Below are positions 6,804-15,782 of a DNA stretch of 16,093 nt, piece by piece; position 1 is the stretch's first letter, and the number at the start of each line of letters is the position of its first letter. Source of the stretch: Lentisphaera sp. Lineage in GTDB: Bacteria; Verrucomicrobiota; Lentisphaeria; Victivallales; GWF2-50-93. The notes under the pieces are model-generated. The model was not told the DNA's origin. It searched no databases and saw only the letters and a list, made by a program, of their open reading frames with translations. The stretch spans positions 1 through 16,093 of the forward strand of contig DYMC01000033.1 in assembly GCA_020721745.1 (NCBI GenBank). The letters run 5' to 3'. Made by a program: the position numbers and the translations under genes.

Positions 6804-7469
6804 TCACCCCAGTGAGAAGAACTCCTGTTTCGCGTTCCTGACGAAATCCCTGCATAGCCTCGGAGAGCAGTTTCTGTTCTCGTCCTTCATCCCGCTGTTC
6901 GCGTCAACACCATATGGACGGACAATCCTTATCGCTTCGGCGACATTCGACGGGTTCAGTCCGCCAGCCAGTATCACCGGCAGCTTGCAGCGGGATGCGA
7001 ACTCGGCGCTTTTCAGCCAGTCGTGCGTCTTTCCTGTTCCCCCGACCTGCCCGGTGTTCCTGTTGTAGCTGTCAACGACCACGGCGTTGACATACGGGAT
7101 GAATTGATCAATCTCCGGCTGGACTTGTCCGTCCACGACATGGAGCGCCAGAATGATTTTTCCGGAGCTGGGGAGATTCTCCCTTGTCTTTTTCACCTGG
7201 TCGAGCGAGCTTCCGCCATGGAGCTGAACGTTGAATATCTGGGTCTTGTCCAGTATCTCCAGTATGGGCTCGGCCTCCACAAGATGGGTCACTATCACCG
7301 GAGACATGTAGGGAGGCAGCATCTGCGCCAGCCTGCAGGCCGTCCCGGGAAGTATGAAATCGGGAGAGGCATGTATCTGCCCGACGAGAAACCCTACAGC
7401 ATCGGCTCCCGAGCCGACCGCCGCCGCCAGGTCATCGTCGGTCCTCACTCCGCATATTTTCACTCTCAT
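6804..7469 (-). CDS. trpF: Phosphoribosylanthranilate isomerase
   Basis: Catalyses the Amadori rearrangement of phosphoribosylanthranilate in tryptophan synthesis; TIM-barrel, cytoplasmic. The start MRVKICGVR carries the catalytic Cys at residue 6, and VVVDSYN around Asp133 carries the general acid. This is followed by the phosphate-binding GGTGKTHDW and, further on, VILAGGLNPSNV and YGVDANSG. The length of 221 residues is typical for a stand-alone TrpF. ATG 7469 overlaps the coaX stop as ATGA, which fixes the start, with GGGAGAGG just upstream. It is the last gene of the pil operon, away from any other trp gene in the window. Confidence 0.94.
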   Translation of the reverse strand: MRVKICGVRTDDDLAAAVGSGADAVGFLVGQIHASPDFILPGTACRLAQMLPPYMSPVIVTHLVEAEPILEILDKTQIFNVQLHGGSSLDQVKKTRENLPSSGKIILALHVVDGQVQPEIDQFIPYVNAVVVDSYNRNTGQVGGTGKTHDWLKSAEFASRCKLPVILAGGLNPSNVAEAIRIVRPYGVDANSGMKDENRNCSPRLCRDFVRNAKQEFFSLG

Positions 7470-8218
7470 CTGTTCCTCTCCCAGATTTCGGCGACCCCCA
7501 GAAGAACCATGTCCCCCACATATGCGCACCCGGGGATCAGATCGAGGATGAAACGCCCCCCCCCGCCAGTGGAGAAAACGGTGAAATCCGAGAATCCGCA
7601 CTCCGATGCCATCCCCTCGACAAGATGCTCCACGGCTCCCGCCAGACCGTTCCATACGCCCGAGCGCATCGCCGATGACGTGTCCCTGCCGGCGAAAGAA
7701 CGGGGTTTCTTGGAGATGTCCTCCAGACAAGGGAGAGCTCCAGTCCCCGAGTGCAGCGATCTGATCATAAGATCCGCCCCGGGCAGAATCGCCCCGCCCA
7801 GAAATATCTTGTCCATCGAAATTGCGTCAACGGTCACCGCAGTGCCTGCATCCACGATGATGGCGGGGCGGTCTGCGATTTTCGCAGCCGCTGCCGCCGC
7901 GGCCACCCTGTCGGGTCCTATGGTCCGTCGGTCCACCAGACTGAAATCCACCCCCGTGTCGAGCGAAGCGTCAATCCAGAGTATGTCGAGATGCTTGAAT
8001 TTTCTCCGGACGGAAGGCACCACGCATGAAGCCGCAGCCCTGCCGGTCTTTCCGAAAACAAGCGGCGATATCTCTCCAGTCGGGATTGATTCGATGCGGT
8101 GCAGTCTTCCTCCTCGCCAGGACGCAGTTCTCGTCCTGCTGTTTCCGATGTCCACCACGACGACCGCGTCCATACTGGGATGGCATCCGCAGTTGGTCTT
8201 GTCTCTAGCTTTTTTCAT
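7466..8218 (-). CDS. coaX: Type III pantothenate kinase
   Basis: First step of coenzyme A synthesis: ATP-dependent phosphorylation of pantothenate; ASKHA fold, usually needing a monovalent cation. Motifs present: phosphate loop DIGNSRTR (Asp23), GPDR (101-104), DAGTAVTVD (123-131), GGAILPG (141-147) and the Gly-rich GGGGRF. The start ATG 8218 forms an ATGA overlap with the ruvX stop and gives 251 residues, the usual size. An internal ATG at 8173 would place the first strand right at the N terminus, as in many family members, and remains possible. The Gly-rich loop is encoded by a run of nine G on this strand (7556-7564). Confidence 0.92.
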   Translation of the reverse strand: MKKARDKTNCGCHPSMDAVVVVDIGNSRTRTASWRGGRLHRIESIPTGEISPLVFGKTGRAAASCVVPSVRRKFKHLDILWIDASLDTGVDFSLVDRRTIGPDRVAAAAAAAKIADRPAIIVDAGTAVTVDAISMDKIFLGGAILPGADLMIRSLHSGTGALPCLEDISKKPRSFAGRDTSSAMRSGVWNGLAGAVEHLVEGMASECGFSDFTVFSTGGGGRFILDLIPGCAYVGDMVLLGVAEIWERNR

Positions 8219-8658
8219 CGCTCGTCCACCCCCATTGACAGGAAGTCGAGATAATTCTGCAGGATTATCAGCGCCGAAAGGGAGTCTATTTTCTCCTTTC
8301 TCTTCTTCCTCGACATGTCCGCCTCGATCAGTATGTTTTCGGCGGACACGGTGCTGAATCTCTCGTCCCACAGCGCGGTCTCGATATTGAATTCGTCTTT
8401 AATCGCAGCGGCGAGCGCCCTTATGGCGGTGCAGGAGCCGCCATCGCTGCCGTCCAGCTTCCTGGGCAGTCCGAATACGACAAGTCCGGCATCCGAATCG
8501 GACGCGAGCCCTGCGATTTTCGCAGCCAGCGCCTTTGCTCCGCAGTTGTTCGCGATATGCTCCCGGGCCTGCGCTATCGTCCGGGTCGGATCGCTGATGG
8601 CCACGCCTATCCGGGCCTCCCCGTAGTCTATGCAGAGTATTCTTCCCTTGTCTTTCAC
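8215..8658 (-). CDS. ruvX: YqgF/RuvX family nuclease (putative Holliday junction resolvase, pre-16S rRNA nuclease)
   Basis: RNase H-fold protein, reported in E. coli to process the 5' end of pre-16S rRNA and named for resolvase similarity. Conserved elements: IDYGEARIGVAISD with Asp11, FGLPRKLDG, WDERFST with Glu99, and KIDSLSA with Asp125, the expected acidic set. A longer open frame starts at ATG 8736, but I prefer GTG 8658. It overlaps the preceding stop codon as GTGA, matches the 4-nt overlaps of the next two junctions, and gives 147 residues, the normal size, whereas the longer form adds a non-homologous 26-residue leader within the upstream gene. There is no strong ribosome-binding site, so translation is probably coupled. 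Confidence 0.93.
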   Translation of the reverse strand: MKDKGRILCIDYGEARIGVAISDPTRTIAQAREHIANNCGAKALAAKIAGLASDSDAGLVVFGLPRKLDGSDGGSCTAIRALAAAIKDEFNIETALWDERFSTVSAENILIEADMSRKKRKEKIDSLSALIILQNYLDFLSMGVDER

Positions 8659-9755
8659 AGGAATTTCGAGAGTTTCGGATTCAAGCCGATCCGCTGGACA
8701 AGAGCCTTCAGCTTTTGCGCGGATGCCTTCGGACATGCGAGTGTCGCGTGCGGCGTGTGGACAAGCACGATGCCGTCAAGATCGAGGAGAGCCAGAAGAT
8801 GTTTTTTTCCGTAGTTCGCCACGATGTTGTCGCGGGAGCCGAGGATCGCGATGTCGGCTCCCTTGATGCGGTTGCCGGCCCCGTCCGTGGGAAAATGCTT
8901 CGCGACGCTGTCCCACGAGCCGAGGTCGTCCCAGTCGAACGATGCTTCTGCCACGACGAAGCTGTCGAGTTTTTCCATGAGGGCGTAGTCTATCGAGATT
9001 TTCTTCATTCCGGGGAATTGTTTTTTCACATGGGCGGCGAAAGCCTTTTTTTGCGATGCCTTTCTGAAGTCCTCGAACGCGGAGAAGAGCCCCGGGTTGT
9101 GTTTGCGGAGAAGGAGTTCGAAGGAAGCCAGGGACCAGATGAATATCCCGGAATTCCACAGATGCCTTTTCCCTGCCAGCAATCTTCTGGCCTTGGCCAG
9201 ATCAGGTTTCTCCACGAAAGACAGCCCCTTCCTGAACACAGTGCCGGAACGGCCCGGGAGCACGTCGCCGCATTGGATGTATCCGTATGCGGTGGATGGG
9301 AAGTCCGGCTTTATCCCGATGGTGACTACCTTGCGGCTGGAAATCGCGGCCTCCGCCGACCTCTCCATGGCCAAGGCAAAAGCCTTCTCGTCCTCGATCA
9401 TGTGGTCGGCCGGCAGGACCACCATGGCCGTGTCCGGGGAGGGGGCGCGGGCCGATATTATGGCGGCCGCAAGACATATGCACGGAGCGGTGTCGCGCAC
9501 ACATGGCTCTGGAATTATGTTCGCCCGGGGGAATCCGGGAAGGGCTTTAACGACAAGCGGGACGTATCGCCTGTTGGTGGCTATCAGTATGTTCCCGTCC
9601 GGGACGAATCTCCCTACGCGCCTGACCGTCCTCTGGATCAGGGATGGGCCGTCAATGAAGCCTGCGAACGGCTTCGGGACACTGTCCCTGCTCAGCGGCC
9701 AGAAACGCTCTCCCCGTCCCCCGGCCATCACGAGAGCGAAAACATTCTTCTTCAT
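8655..9755 (-). CDS. manC: Mannose-1-phosphate guanylyltransferase (GDP-mannose pyrophosphorylase)
   Basis: Makes GDP-mannose from mannose-1-phosphate and GTP for polysaccharide, LPS or glycan synthesis; cytoplasmic. The nucleotidyltransferase signature AGGRGERFWPLSR ... PKPF occupies residues 11-30, LPADHMI is the metal/nucleotide region, FVEKP is at 180-184 and WNSGIFIW follows. At 366 residues it is the single-domain form without the C-terminal phosphomannose isomerase domain of bifunctional ManC/AlgA. PKPF replaces the more usual PKQF. AGGGGA lies shortly before ATG 9755, and 21 nt separate it from pilC. Its place in a pilus-motor operon could mean a link to surface glycans, but that is inference. 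The symbol follows function and is not certain for this lineage. Confidence 0.9.
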   Translation of the reverse strand: MKKNVFALVMAGGRGERFWPLSRDSVPKPFAGFIDGPSLIQRTVRRVGRFVPDGNILIATNRRYVPLVVKALPGFPRANIIPEPCVRDTAPCICLAAAIISARAPSPDTAMVVLPADHMIEDEKAFALAMERSAEAAISSRKVVTIGIKPDFPSTAYGYIQCGDVLPGRSGTVFRKGLSFVEKPDLAKARRLLAGKRHLWNSGIFIWSLASFELLLRKHNPGLFSAFEDFRKASQKKAFAAHVKKQFPGMKKISIDYALMEKLDSFVVAEASFDWDDLGSWDSVAKHFPTDGAGNRIKGADIAILGSRDNIVANYGKKHLLALLDLDGIVLVHTPHATLACPKASAQKLKALVQRIGLNPKLSKFL

Positions 9756-9776
9756 GGATTGTCCCCTGGCGTTTGA

Positions 9777-11069
9777 TCAGCCGCCGCCGCTGCCGCCAAG
9801 AACTTCGATGATCTTGATAAGAGGCATGAAGAGCGCTATGACGATTGTGCCGACGACGACGGCCAGGAATATGATGAGCAGAGGCTCTATCATGGATGTG
9901 AGCGCTTCCACGGCATTGTCCACTTCCTCGTCGTATGTGTCGGCGATCTTCTCCAGCATGTCCGGCAGCTTGCCGGTCTCCTCGCCGACCTCGATCATGC
10001 TTATGACCATGTCAGGGAACACCTTCGTCGCCGAAAGAGGCTTGGCGATGCCCTCCCCTTCCTTCACCGCGTCGTGAACCTTCTGGACGGCCGAGCATAC
10101 GACTTCGTTGCCGGCGGTCTCCTTCACGATCTGCAGGGCATTCAGCACAGGCACGCCTGAAGCCATGAGTGTCCCGAGGGTTCGCGAGAATTTCGCTATC
10201 GCCGAGCGCGACACGATGGGGCCGAAAAGGGGCATCCGGTATTTCACCCAGTCGAAGAAGAACTTGCCCTTAGTGGTTTTGTTGAGTATCTTGTAGACGA
10301 CGACTAACAAGGCAATTCCAATAAGCACCATTGGCGCTTGATTTTTCATGACATCGCTTATTTTTACTACGAAGGCCGTAAGAGCTGGAAGCGGAACTCC
10401 GGCCAGCAGTTCCGTGAATATCTGTTTGAACTTTGGCACGATGAAGACCATCAACCCCGCCGTGATGGTCATCGCGATGGTGAGAACGACCACGGGATAG
10501 ACCATTGCCGACTTGATCTTCGAGGCCAGCCTCGCGGCCTTTTCAAGGAATCCCGCCAGACGCATGAGAATCACTTCCATCGCGCCCGCGGCCTCGCCAG
10601 CCCTGATCATGTTGAGGTAGAGCTTGTCGAACGACTTAGGATTCTGCGCAAGAGCCTCGGAGAAGGTCGAACCGCCCTCGACAGAATTGGCCGAGTCCCC
10701 GATGACCTTCCTCACCGCCGGATTTTTTGCCTGCTTCTCGAGGGTTCTCAGCGAGCGGACAAGCGGAAGACCGGCGTCGAGAAGAATGGAAAGCTGGCGG
10801 GTGAACACCATCAGATCCTTGTATTTTATGACAGGTGCGCCGAAGCTGAGATTCATGCTCATCATGGAGCCGCCCTTCTTGCCCTGGGCTGCTCCGGGCG
10901 CCGTGCGTACGCCGCCCTTCTTGCCCGCCGATGCATCCTCCTTCACGGAGGTTGGGAACATCCCCTGTTCCTTCAACGCCACGCCTACGGCCTGTTCATT
11001 GGCGGCCTCGATCCGGCCCTTCTTCTCCTTGCCATTGGCATCCATCGCGGTGTATTGATAGACAGGCAT
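9777..11069 (-). CDS. pilC: Type IV pilus / type II secretion inner-membrane platform protein (PilC/GspF family)
   Basis: Inner-membrane protein on which the PilB and PilT motors act to add or remove pilin. It has a short N-terminal domain (1-45, starting MPVYQYTAMD), a Gly/Lys/Ala-rich linker (about 46-72) and two GspF domains (about 88-210 and 290-415). Each carries the repeated pattern FTRQL/FSRTL, GLPL/GVPV and RAGEAAG/EVGEETG. Predicted membrane helices are near 189-211, 244-262 and 396-419. The Shine-Dalgarno sequence GGAGGTGA is perfect and ends a few bases before ATG 11069. pilT ends 39 nt upstream. Whether the machine is a type IV pilus or a pseudopilus cannot be told from this gene, but adjacent pilT favours a retractile pilus. 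Confidence 0.95.
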   Translation of the reverse strand: MPVYQYTAMDANGKEKKGRIEAANEQAVGVALKEQGMFPTSVKEDASAGKKGGVRTAPGAAQGKKGGSMMSMNLSFGAPVIKYKDLMVFTRQLSILLDAGLPLVRSLRTLEKQAKNPAVRKVIGDSANSVEGGSTFSEALAQNPKSFDKLYLNMIRAGEAAGAMEVILMRLAGFLEKAARLASKIKSAMVYPVVVLTIAMTITAGLMVFIVPKFKQIFTELLAGVPLPALTAFVVKISDVMKNQAPMVLIGIALLVVVYKILNKTTKGKFFFDWVKYRMPLFGPIVSRSAIAKFSRTLGTLMASGVPVLNALQIVKETAGNEVVCSAVQKVHDAVKEGEGIAKPLSATKVFPDMVISMIEVGEETGKLPDMLEKIADTYDEEVDNAVEALTSMIEPLLIIFLAVVVGTIVIALFMPLIKIIEVLGGSGGG

Positions 11070-11108
11070 GACTCACCTCCGCTTAAGTTGTTTTTCCCTT
11101 CCCATAAT

Positions 11109-12185
11109 CTAACGCCTCTTCTGGGCTCCTTCAAGTTTCTGCAGCAGACTATCCGCATCCTGGGCCTTGGTTATCATCTCGCCGTATGAAATTATGTTCT
11201 GCTGGTAGAGATCGAGAAGATGGGAGTCGAGGGTGTTCATCCCGTATTTTGCGCCAGTCTGGATGTCGGATGTTATCCTGTAGGTCTTCGCCTCCCTTAT
11301 CAGGGCGCGTATCGAGGGGGTCGAAATCATTATCTCGAATGCCGCAACCCGCCCGGGCTTGTCTATCCTCGGCAGAAGAACCTGCGATATCACCGCCACG
11401 ATGGACGATGCGAGCTGGGTCCTGATCTGCTCCTGCTGATCCGTCGGAAAGGCGTCCACGATACGGTCAACAGTCCGCGCCGCCCCAGTGGTGTGCAATG
11501 TGGCGAAGACCAGGTGCCCTGTTTCGGCCGCAGTGACGGCCGCCTCCATCGTCTCGAGGTCGCGCATTTCGCCGACGAGAATCACGTCCGGGTCCTGGCG
11601 CAGCGCCCTTCTCAACGCCTCGCTGAACGTGGGCACATCAACCCCGACCTCCCTCTGTATCACCACACTCTTCTTGTGCTTGTGGTAGAACTCTATCGGA
11701 TCCTCGACCGTGATTATGTGGCAGTCCCTCTCCTCGTTGATGACGTTGATCATCGAGGCCAGAGTGGTGGACTTTCCGCTCCCCGTCGGGCCGGTGACCA
11801 GAATGAGCCCCCTCGGCTTGTAGAGAATGTCTTTTATCGAGGGTGGGAGGCCGATCTTGTCCAACGCCAGCAGCGTGTTCGGTATCTGCCTCATGACCAT
11901 CCCCTGGCAGCCCTTCTGGAAAAAGCAGCTCACCCTGAAGCGGGCCTTGTCCTCGTATGCGAAACCGAAGTCCACGCCGCCGTCCTGCTTCAGTTTCTGT
12001 ATGTGTGTGTCGGAAGCCACGGAGCGCACCAGCTTCTCCGTGTCCTCGGGGGCCAGATTCGGCGCGTCTATCGGTGTCATCGAGCCGTGGAGCCTTATGA
12101 CCGGCGGCAGCCCGACCTCGATGTGCAAGTCGCTCGCCCCCTCGTCAACCATTAACTGAAGCAGATCGTTCATCTCAAGTTGCAT
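11109..12185 (-). CDS. pilT: Type IV pilus retraction ATPase PilT
   Basis: Hexameric cytoplasmic ATPase that powers pilus retraction (twitching, DNA uptake). The N-terminal PAS-like domain ([12 protein letters not shown], about 17-28) precedes the RecA-like core: Walker [10 protein letters not shown] at 132-140, the Asp box TVEDPIEF, Walker [10 protein letters not shown] and the His box [14 protein letters not shown]. The C-terminal [14 protein letters not shown] begins at residue 291 and matches the AIRNLIRE motif needed for retraction in characterised PilT, which separates it from PilB. The length of 358 is standard. AGGAAGG lies six nt before ATG 12185; ATG 12173 is an alternative start. 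Gaps are 22 nt from the upstream pilB-like gene and 39 nt to pilC. Confidence 0.96.
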   Translation of the reverse strand: MQLEMNDLLQLMVDEGASDLHIEVGLPPVIRLHGSMTPIDAPNLAPEDTEKLVRSVASDTHIQKLKQDGGVDFGFAYEDKARFRVSCFFQKGCQGMVMRQIPNTLLALDKIGLPPSIKDILYKPRGLILVTGPTGSGKSTTLASMINVINEERDCHIITVEDPIEFYHKHKKSVVIQREVGVDVPTFSEALRRALRQDPDVILVGEMRDLETMEAAVTAAETGHLVFATLHTTGAARTVDRIVDAFPTDQQEQIRTQLASSIVAVISQVLLPRIDKPGRVAAFEIMISTPSIRALIREAKTYRITSDIQTGAKYGMNTLDSHLLDLYQQNIISYGEMITKAQDADSLLQKLEGAQKRR

Positions 12186-12207
12186 GCGTGACCTTCCTAT
12201 ATTTGAA

Positions 12208-13908
12208 TTATGCCACTGTGTATTTCAGGACTTCCTCCAGCGTAGTATCGCCGTCGAGTATCGAGCGTATCCCGTCCTCCCGTAGCGTCCTCATTCCGAG
12301 TTCCCTGGCCTTCTCCTTCAGCACGATGGTTGGTGCCTTGTCCATGACCAGCTTGCGGATGGTGTTGTTCACCGGCAGGTACTCGCAGATGGCCTTCCGC
12401 CCCTTATAACCGCTGTTGTTGCATGTCTGGCAGCCCTTGCCGTAGAAGAACTTCCTGTTCCCAACCTCCTCCCGGTCTATCCCAAGTTTCTTCAGGTCGT
12501 CGTCCGTGGGCTCGAACTCCGTCTTGCAGTTCGGGCAGACTTTCCTCACCAGGCGCTGGGCGAAGATTCCGACAAGCGACGAGTTTATGAGGAAGGGCTC
12601 CACGCCCATGTCCACGAGACGGGTCACCGCGCCGGCCGCATCGTTCGTGTGAAGAGTCGAAAACACGAAGTGGCCTGTCAACGCCGCCTGGATCGCCATC
12701 TGCGCCGTGTCCAGATCTCGTATCTCCCCTATCATGATTATGTCCGGGTCCTGCCGCAGAAAGGCCCTCAGCGCCCTTCCGAAGGTCATCCCGACGGATT
12801 CGTGGATTGGAAGCTGGATTATCCCCTCGAGATCGTATTCGACCGGGTCTTCGGCCGTAAGCAGCTTGTCGTGAGGATCGTTGATCTCCTTGAGCGCAGA
12901 ATAGAGGGTGGTGGTCTTGCCCGAACCGGTGGGGCCTGTTATGACGAGGATGCCGTTCGGCAGATGTATCGCCTTACGAATCTCCTTGAGCACGTCCTGG
13001 CCGATGCCCAGCGCATCAAGGTCGAGGTTGACGACCGACCTGTCGAGGATTCGAAGCACCACCGACTCGCCGTGCTGGGTTGGAAGCGTCGAGACGCGGA
13101 GGTCGACGGGTCGCCCGCCTATCTTGAGCTGGATTCGGCCATCCTGCGGCAGCCGGCGTTCGGAGATGTTCAGACCGCTCATGATCTTTATGCGGCTGAG
13201 AACCGGTATTGCGAGGTTCTTCGGCGGCGGGGCCATCTCGTATAGTGCGCCGTCCACGCGGTATCTTATCTTGAACTCCTTCTCGAACGGCTCGAAGTGC
13301 ACGTCGCTGGCCTTCGCCTTGATGGCCTGATAGAGTATCACGTCCACGAACTTGACTATCGGCGCCTCGTTCGCCATGTTCTCTATGTCGGCGATATTGT
13401 CTATCTGCCCATCTTCTTTCTCGTCTACGTTCACGTTCATTGATTCAAGCATGTCCCGCATGCTCTCCGTCTCGATCGGATAGTGCTTCTCGATGGCCGA
13501 CTCGATCTGCTTCTCCTTCGCCACGATCACATGGATGTCCTTGTTCAGGATGAAGCGCAGCTCGTCGGCTATGTGGTAGTTGAGCGGATTGCGCGAGGCT
13601 ATCGTCAGGGTCTGGCCGTCGAAGGATATGGGTATTATCCCGTACATCCTGGCCGTGTCCCCATCAACCATGTCTATCACGGACTTCTCGATCTCCACGG
13701 TCTTCAAATCCAACACGTCGGTCGCGAGGCTCGTTGCTATTATCTGGAGGAGATCGTCCTCGTTGGTTATGCCGAAGTCCACGAGCAGCTCCATGAACGG
13801 CTTCCCCGTGCGCTGGAACTCCTCCTCGATCTCGAGCATCTGGTTCTCGTTGCAGATACCCTCCTGCATCAGGATGTCTTTTAGCGATTGACTTTCAGGA
13901 TCAAGCAT
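12208..13908 (-). CDS. pilB: Type IV pilus assembly / type II secretion ATPase, PilB/GspE family (copy 1)
   Basis: Cytoplasmic hexameric ATPase of the extension/secretion class. The N-terminal T2SSE_N-type region covers about 1-145 and is followed by an acidic linker. ASDVHFEP starts the N2 domain near 215; Walker [11 protein letters not shown] starts at residue 325, the Asp box is TAEDPVEY, Walker [10 protein letters not shown] and the His box [15 protein letters not shown] tetracysteine zinc site lies in the C-terminal region at Cys458, Cys461, Cys493 and Cys496. RQDPD before Walker B is canonical. GGGGAG lies eight nt before ATG 13908. At 566 residues it has the same domain spacing as the neighbouring copy, which points to ancient tandem duplication. 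Confidence 0.94.
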   Translation of the reverse strand: MLDPESQSLKDILMQEGICNENQMLEIEEEFQRTGKPFMELLVDFGITNEDDLLQIIATSLATDVLDLKTVEIEKSVIDMVDGDTARMYGIIPISFDGQTLTIASRNPLNYHIADELRFILNKDIHVIVAKEKQIESAIEKHYPIETESMRDMLESMNVNVDEKEDGQIDNIADIENMANEAPIVKFVDVILYQAIKAKASDVHFEPFEKEFKIRYRVDGALYEMAPPPKNLAIPVLSRIKIMSGLNISERRLPQDGRIQLKIGGRPVDLRVSTLPTQHGESVVLRILDRSVVNLDLDALGIGQDVLKEIRKAIHLPNGILVITGPTGSGKTTTLYSALKEINDPHDKLLTAEDPVEYDLEGIIQLPIHESVGMTFGRALRAFLRQDPDIIMIGEIRDLDTAQMAIQAALTGHFVFSTLHTNDAAGAVTRLVDMGVEPFLINSSLVGIFAQRLVRKVCPNCKTEFEPTDDDLKKLGIDREEVGNRKFFYGKGCQTCNNSGYKGRKAICEYLPVNNTIRKLVMDKAPTIVLKEKARELGMRTLREDGIRSILDGDTTLEEVLKYTVA

Positions 13909-13927
13909 TGCACAATCTCCCCGTTGA

Positions 13928-15637
13928 TCATTCCTCGTCCATCATGGTGCTCGACAGGACCTCCTCGATCGTGGTCATTCCCGCGGCCGCCTTCCTCAGC
14001 CCGTCCTCGCGGAGAGTCCTCATACCGGATTTTCTTGCCGCATCCCTTATGACACTGGAAGGGACTCTCTCGTATATCAGGTTCTGTATCTCGGTGGTCA
14101 CCATAAAAATCTCGTATATCCCCATCCTGCCCTTGTAGCCGCTTCCTCCGCATTCGGCGCATCCGCGCCCCTTCATCAGCTTGGAGTTCTTCACAAACTC
14201 CTGATCCAGCCCCATCAGCTGGAGAAGATCGGCCTCGGGCTCGTAGGGTGCCGCGCAGTTCTTGCACACCCTGCGGACAAGCCTCTGTGCCATGACCGCG
14301 CGCACGGCGGATGCCACAAGAAATGGCTTGATCCCCATGTCTATGAGACGTGTGACCGCGCCCGGAGCGTCGTTCGTATGAAGCGTGCTGAAGACCAGAT
14401 GCCCGGTCAGAGCGGCGTTGATCGCGATTTCCGCGGTCTCCAGATCCCGGATCTCCCCGACCATGATAATATTTGGAGCCTGGCGCAGCATAGCCCTGAG
14501 CGCCTTCGCGAACGTCATGCCTATCGTGGCTATCACCTGCACCTGGTTTATCCCGCTGAGCTGGTACTCGACAGGGTCCTCCACGGTGATTATCTTGCGG
14601 TGCGGAGAGTTGATGGAGCTGAGGAATGCGTAGAGGGAGGTGGACTTGCCAGAGCCAGTCGGGCCGGTCACGAGGAAGACACCGTCAGGCAGAGCCACTA
14701 TCTGGTTTATTAGCTCCTGGTCGTCGCTGAAGAAGCCAAGCTTCGGAATGTCTATCTGTATGCTCGCTCGGTCGAGAATTCGCATCACTATGCTCTCGCC
14801 ATGGGTCGTGGGGATGGTGGAGACACGAAGATCTATCTCCTTGCCCTCCACCTTGAGCTGGATTCGCCCGTCCTGCGGAACACGCTTCTCGGAGATGTCC
14901 AGCTTGGCCATGATCTTCAGACGGCTCGTGATGTTGCTCTGGAGGTATTTCGGGGGGCTCTCCATCTCCTTCAATACGCCGTCTATCCTGTATCTGACCC
15001 TGTATTTCTTCTCCATCGGCTCGAGATGTATGTCGCTGGCCCGCAGCTTTATGGCCTCCACGATGAGCAGGGACACCAGTTTGATGATAGGCGCGTCGTC
15101 CTCGACGTTCTCCGCCCCCTCGGTCGCCTTCGCAAGCTGGCTCTCGATGTCCCCCTCCGCCCCGATCTCCTTCATGAAGGAGTCCACGTTCTGCTCCAGG
15201 CTCCCGTAGTAGTGGTCGGTCAGGTGGTCTATCTGCTCCTTGGACGCCACGACCGCCTCTATGTCCTTCTTCAGGATGTATCTTATCGCGTCAATCGTCT
15301 CCAGGTCCGACGGATCGCTGGTCGCCACGGTTATGATGTTCTCGTGCTTGTATATGGGGATGACCTTGTATTGCCTGACCATCTCCGGGGTCATGGTCTG
15401 GACCACGTCCGGGTCTATCACGTGGTTCGAGAGATCCACGACCTCCAGACCGTATTGCTGGGCGAGAAGATTGAGCAGCTCGTTGCCGTCCACGTGCTTC
15501 AGCTCCTTGAGGGCATCTATCACGTCGAGCTTGCCGCCCGACTGCGCCACCTTCTCCCACGCCTCGTTGACCTGCTCCTCGGAGACCATCCCGTTCTCCT
15601 GGAGCACCTCGAGGATGAATTGAGTGTTTCTGGCCAC
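13928..15637 (-). CDS. Type IV pilus assembly / type II secretion ATPase, PilB/GspE family (copy 2, first gene of the operon)
   Basis: Paralogue of the next gene, and transcribed before it. It has an N-terminal T2SSE_N-like region (about 1-145), ASDIHLEP near 215, Walker [11 protein letters not shown] from residue 325, the Asp box TVEDPVEY, Walker B IIMVGEIRD, the His box TLHTNDAPGAVTRL and zinc cysteines 458, 461, 493 and 496, all at the same numbering as copy 1. The segment before Walker B reads RQAPN instead of RQDPD, so the two motors differ at a normally conserved acidic position; Walker A and B are intact. The start is GTG 15637, with GAGG about eight nt upstream. The gene ends 19 nt before copy 1. 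Either copy could be the pilus PilB, the other serving a related pseudopilus or a second pilus state. Confidence 0.93.
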   Translation of the reverse strand: MARNTQFILEVLQENGMVSEEQVNEAWEKVAQSGGKLDVIDALKELKHVDGNELLNLLAQQYGLEVVDLSNHVIDPDVVQTMTPEMVRQYKVIPIYKHENIITVATSDPSDLETIDAIRYILKKDIEAVVASKEQIDHLTDHYYGSLEQNVDSFMKEIGAEGDIESQLAKATEGAENVEDDAPIIKLVSLLIVEAIKLRASDIHLEPMEKKYRVRYRIDGVLKEMESPPKYLQSNITSRLKIMAKLDISEKRVPQDGRIQLKVEGKEIDLRVSTIPTTHGESIVMRILDRASIQIDIPKLGFFSDDQELINQIVALPDGVFLVTGPTGSGKSTSLYAFLSSINSPHRKIITVEDPVEYQLSGINQVQVIATIGMTFAKALRAMLRQAPNIIMVGEIRDLETAEIAINAALTGHLVFSTLHTNDAPGAVTRLIDMGIKPFLVASAVRAVMAQRLVRRVCKNCAAPYEPEADLLQLMGLDQEFVKNSKLMKGRGCAECGGSGYKGRMGIYEIFMVTTEIQNLIYERVPSSVIRDAARKSGMRTLREDGLRKAAAGMTTIEEVLSSTMMDEE

Positions 15638-15719
15638 GTGTCCTACCTCTGCAAGTTTTTCCAGCTACATACAGCTAATATCGGACAGGCTTTTTGCAAG
15701 TCGAAAAAGAAAAAATTTC

Positions 15720-15747
15720 TTGATTAGCCCCGAAACACTGGTATCTT
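15720..15747 (+). promoter_or_regulatory. Candidate promoter for tRNA-Thr
   Basis: TTGATT at 15720-15725 and TATCTT at 15742-15747 are spaced 16 nt and match sigma-70 boxes at four of six positions each, about 35 nt before the tRNA. The 145-nt region 15638-15782 separates the divergent pil operon from the tRNA and must also hold the pil promoter. I see no convincing minus-strand promoter there. Confidence 0.35.
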
Positions 15748-15782
15748 ACGGGCCACCAGAAAACTATGGGAGCATTTTCCAG

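Noticed and set aside
7023..8357. 444-residue plus-strand open frame across trpF, coaX and ruvX
   Set aside because: It is antisense to three well-identified genes and has low-complexity Ser/Arg/Pro-rich composition.
8659..8736. N-terminal extension of ruvX from ATG 8736
   Set aside because: It lies inside manC, adds sequence not seen in the family, and the GTGA overlap at 8658 gives a normal-length protein.
8715..9776. 353-residue plus-strand open frame opposite manC
   Set aside because: Antisense shadow of manC with no family resemblance.
15640..15670. Sigma-54 promoter before the pil operon (TGG...TTGCA on the minus strand)
   Set aside because: The GG to GC spacing is 8 nt instead of the required 10, so it does not fit the -24/-12 consensus.
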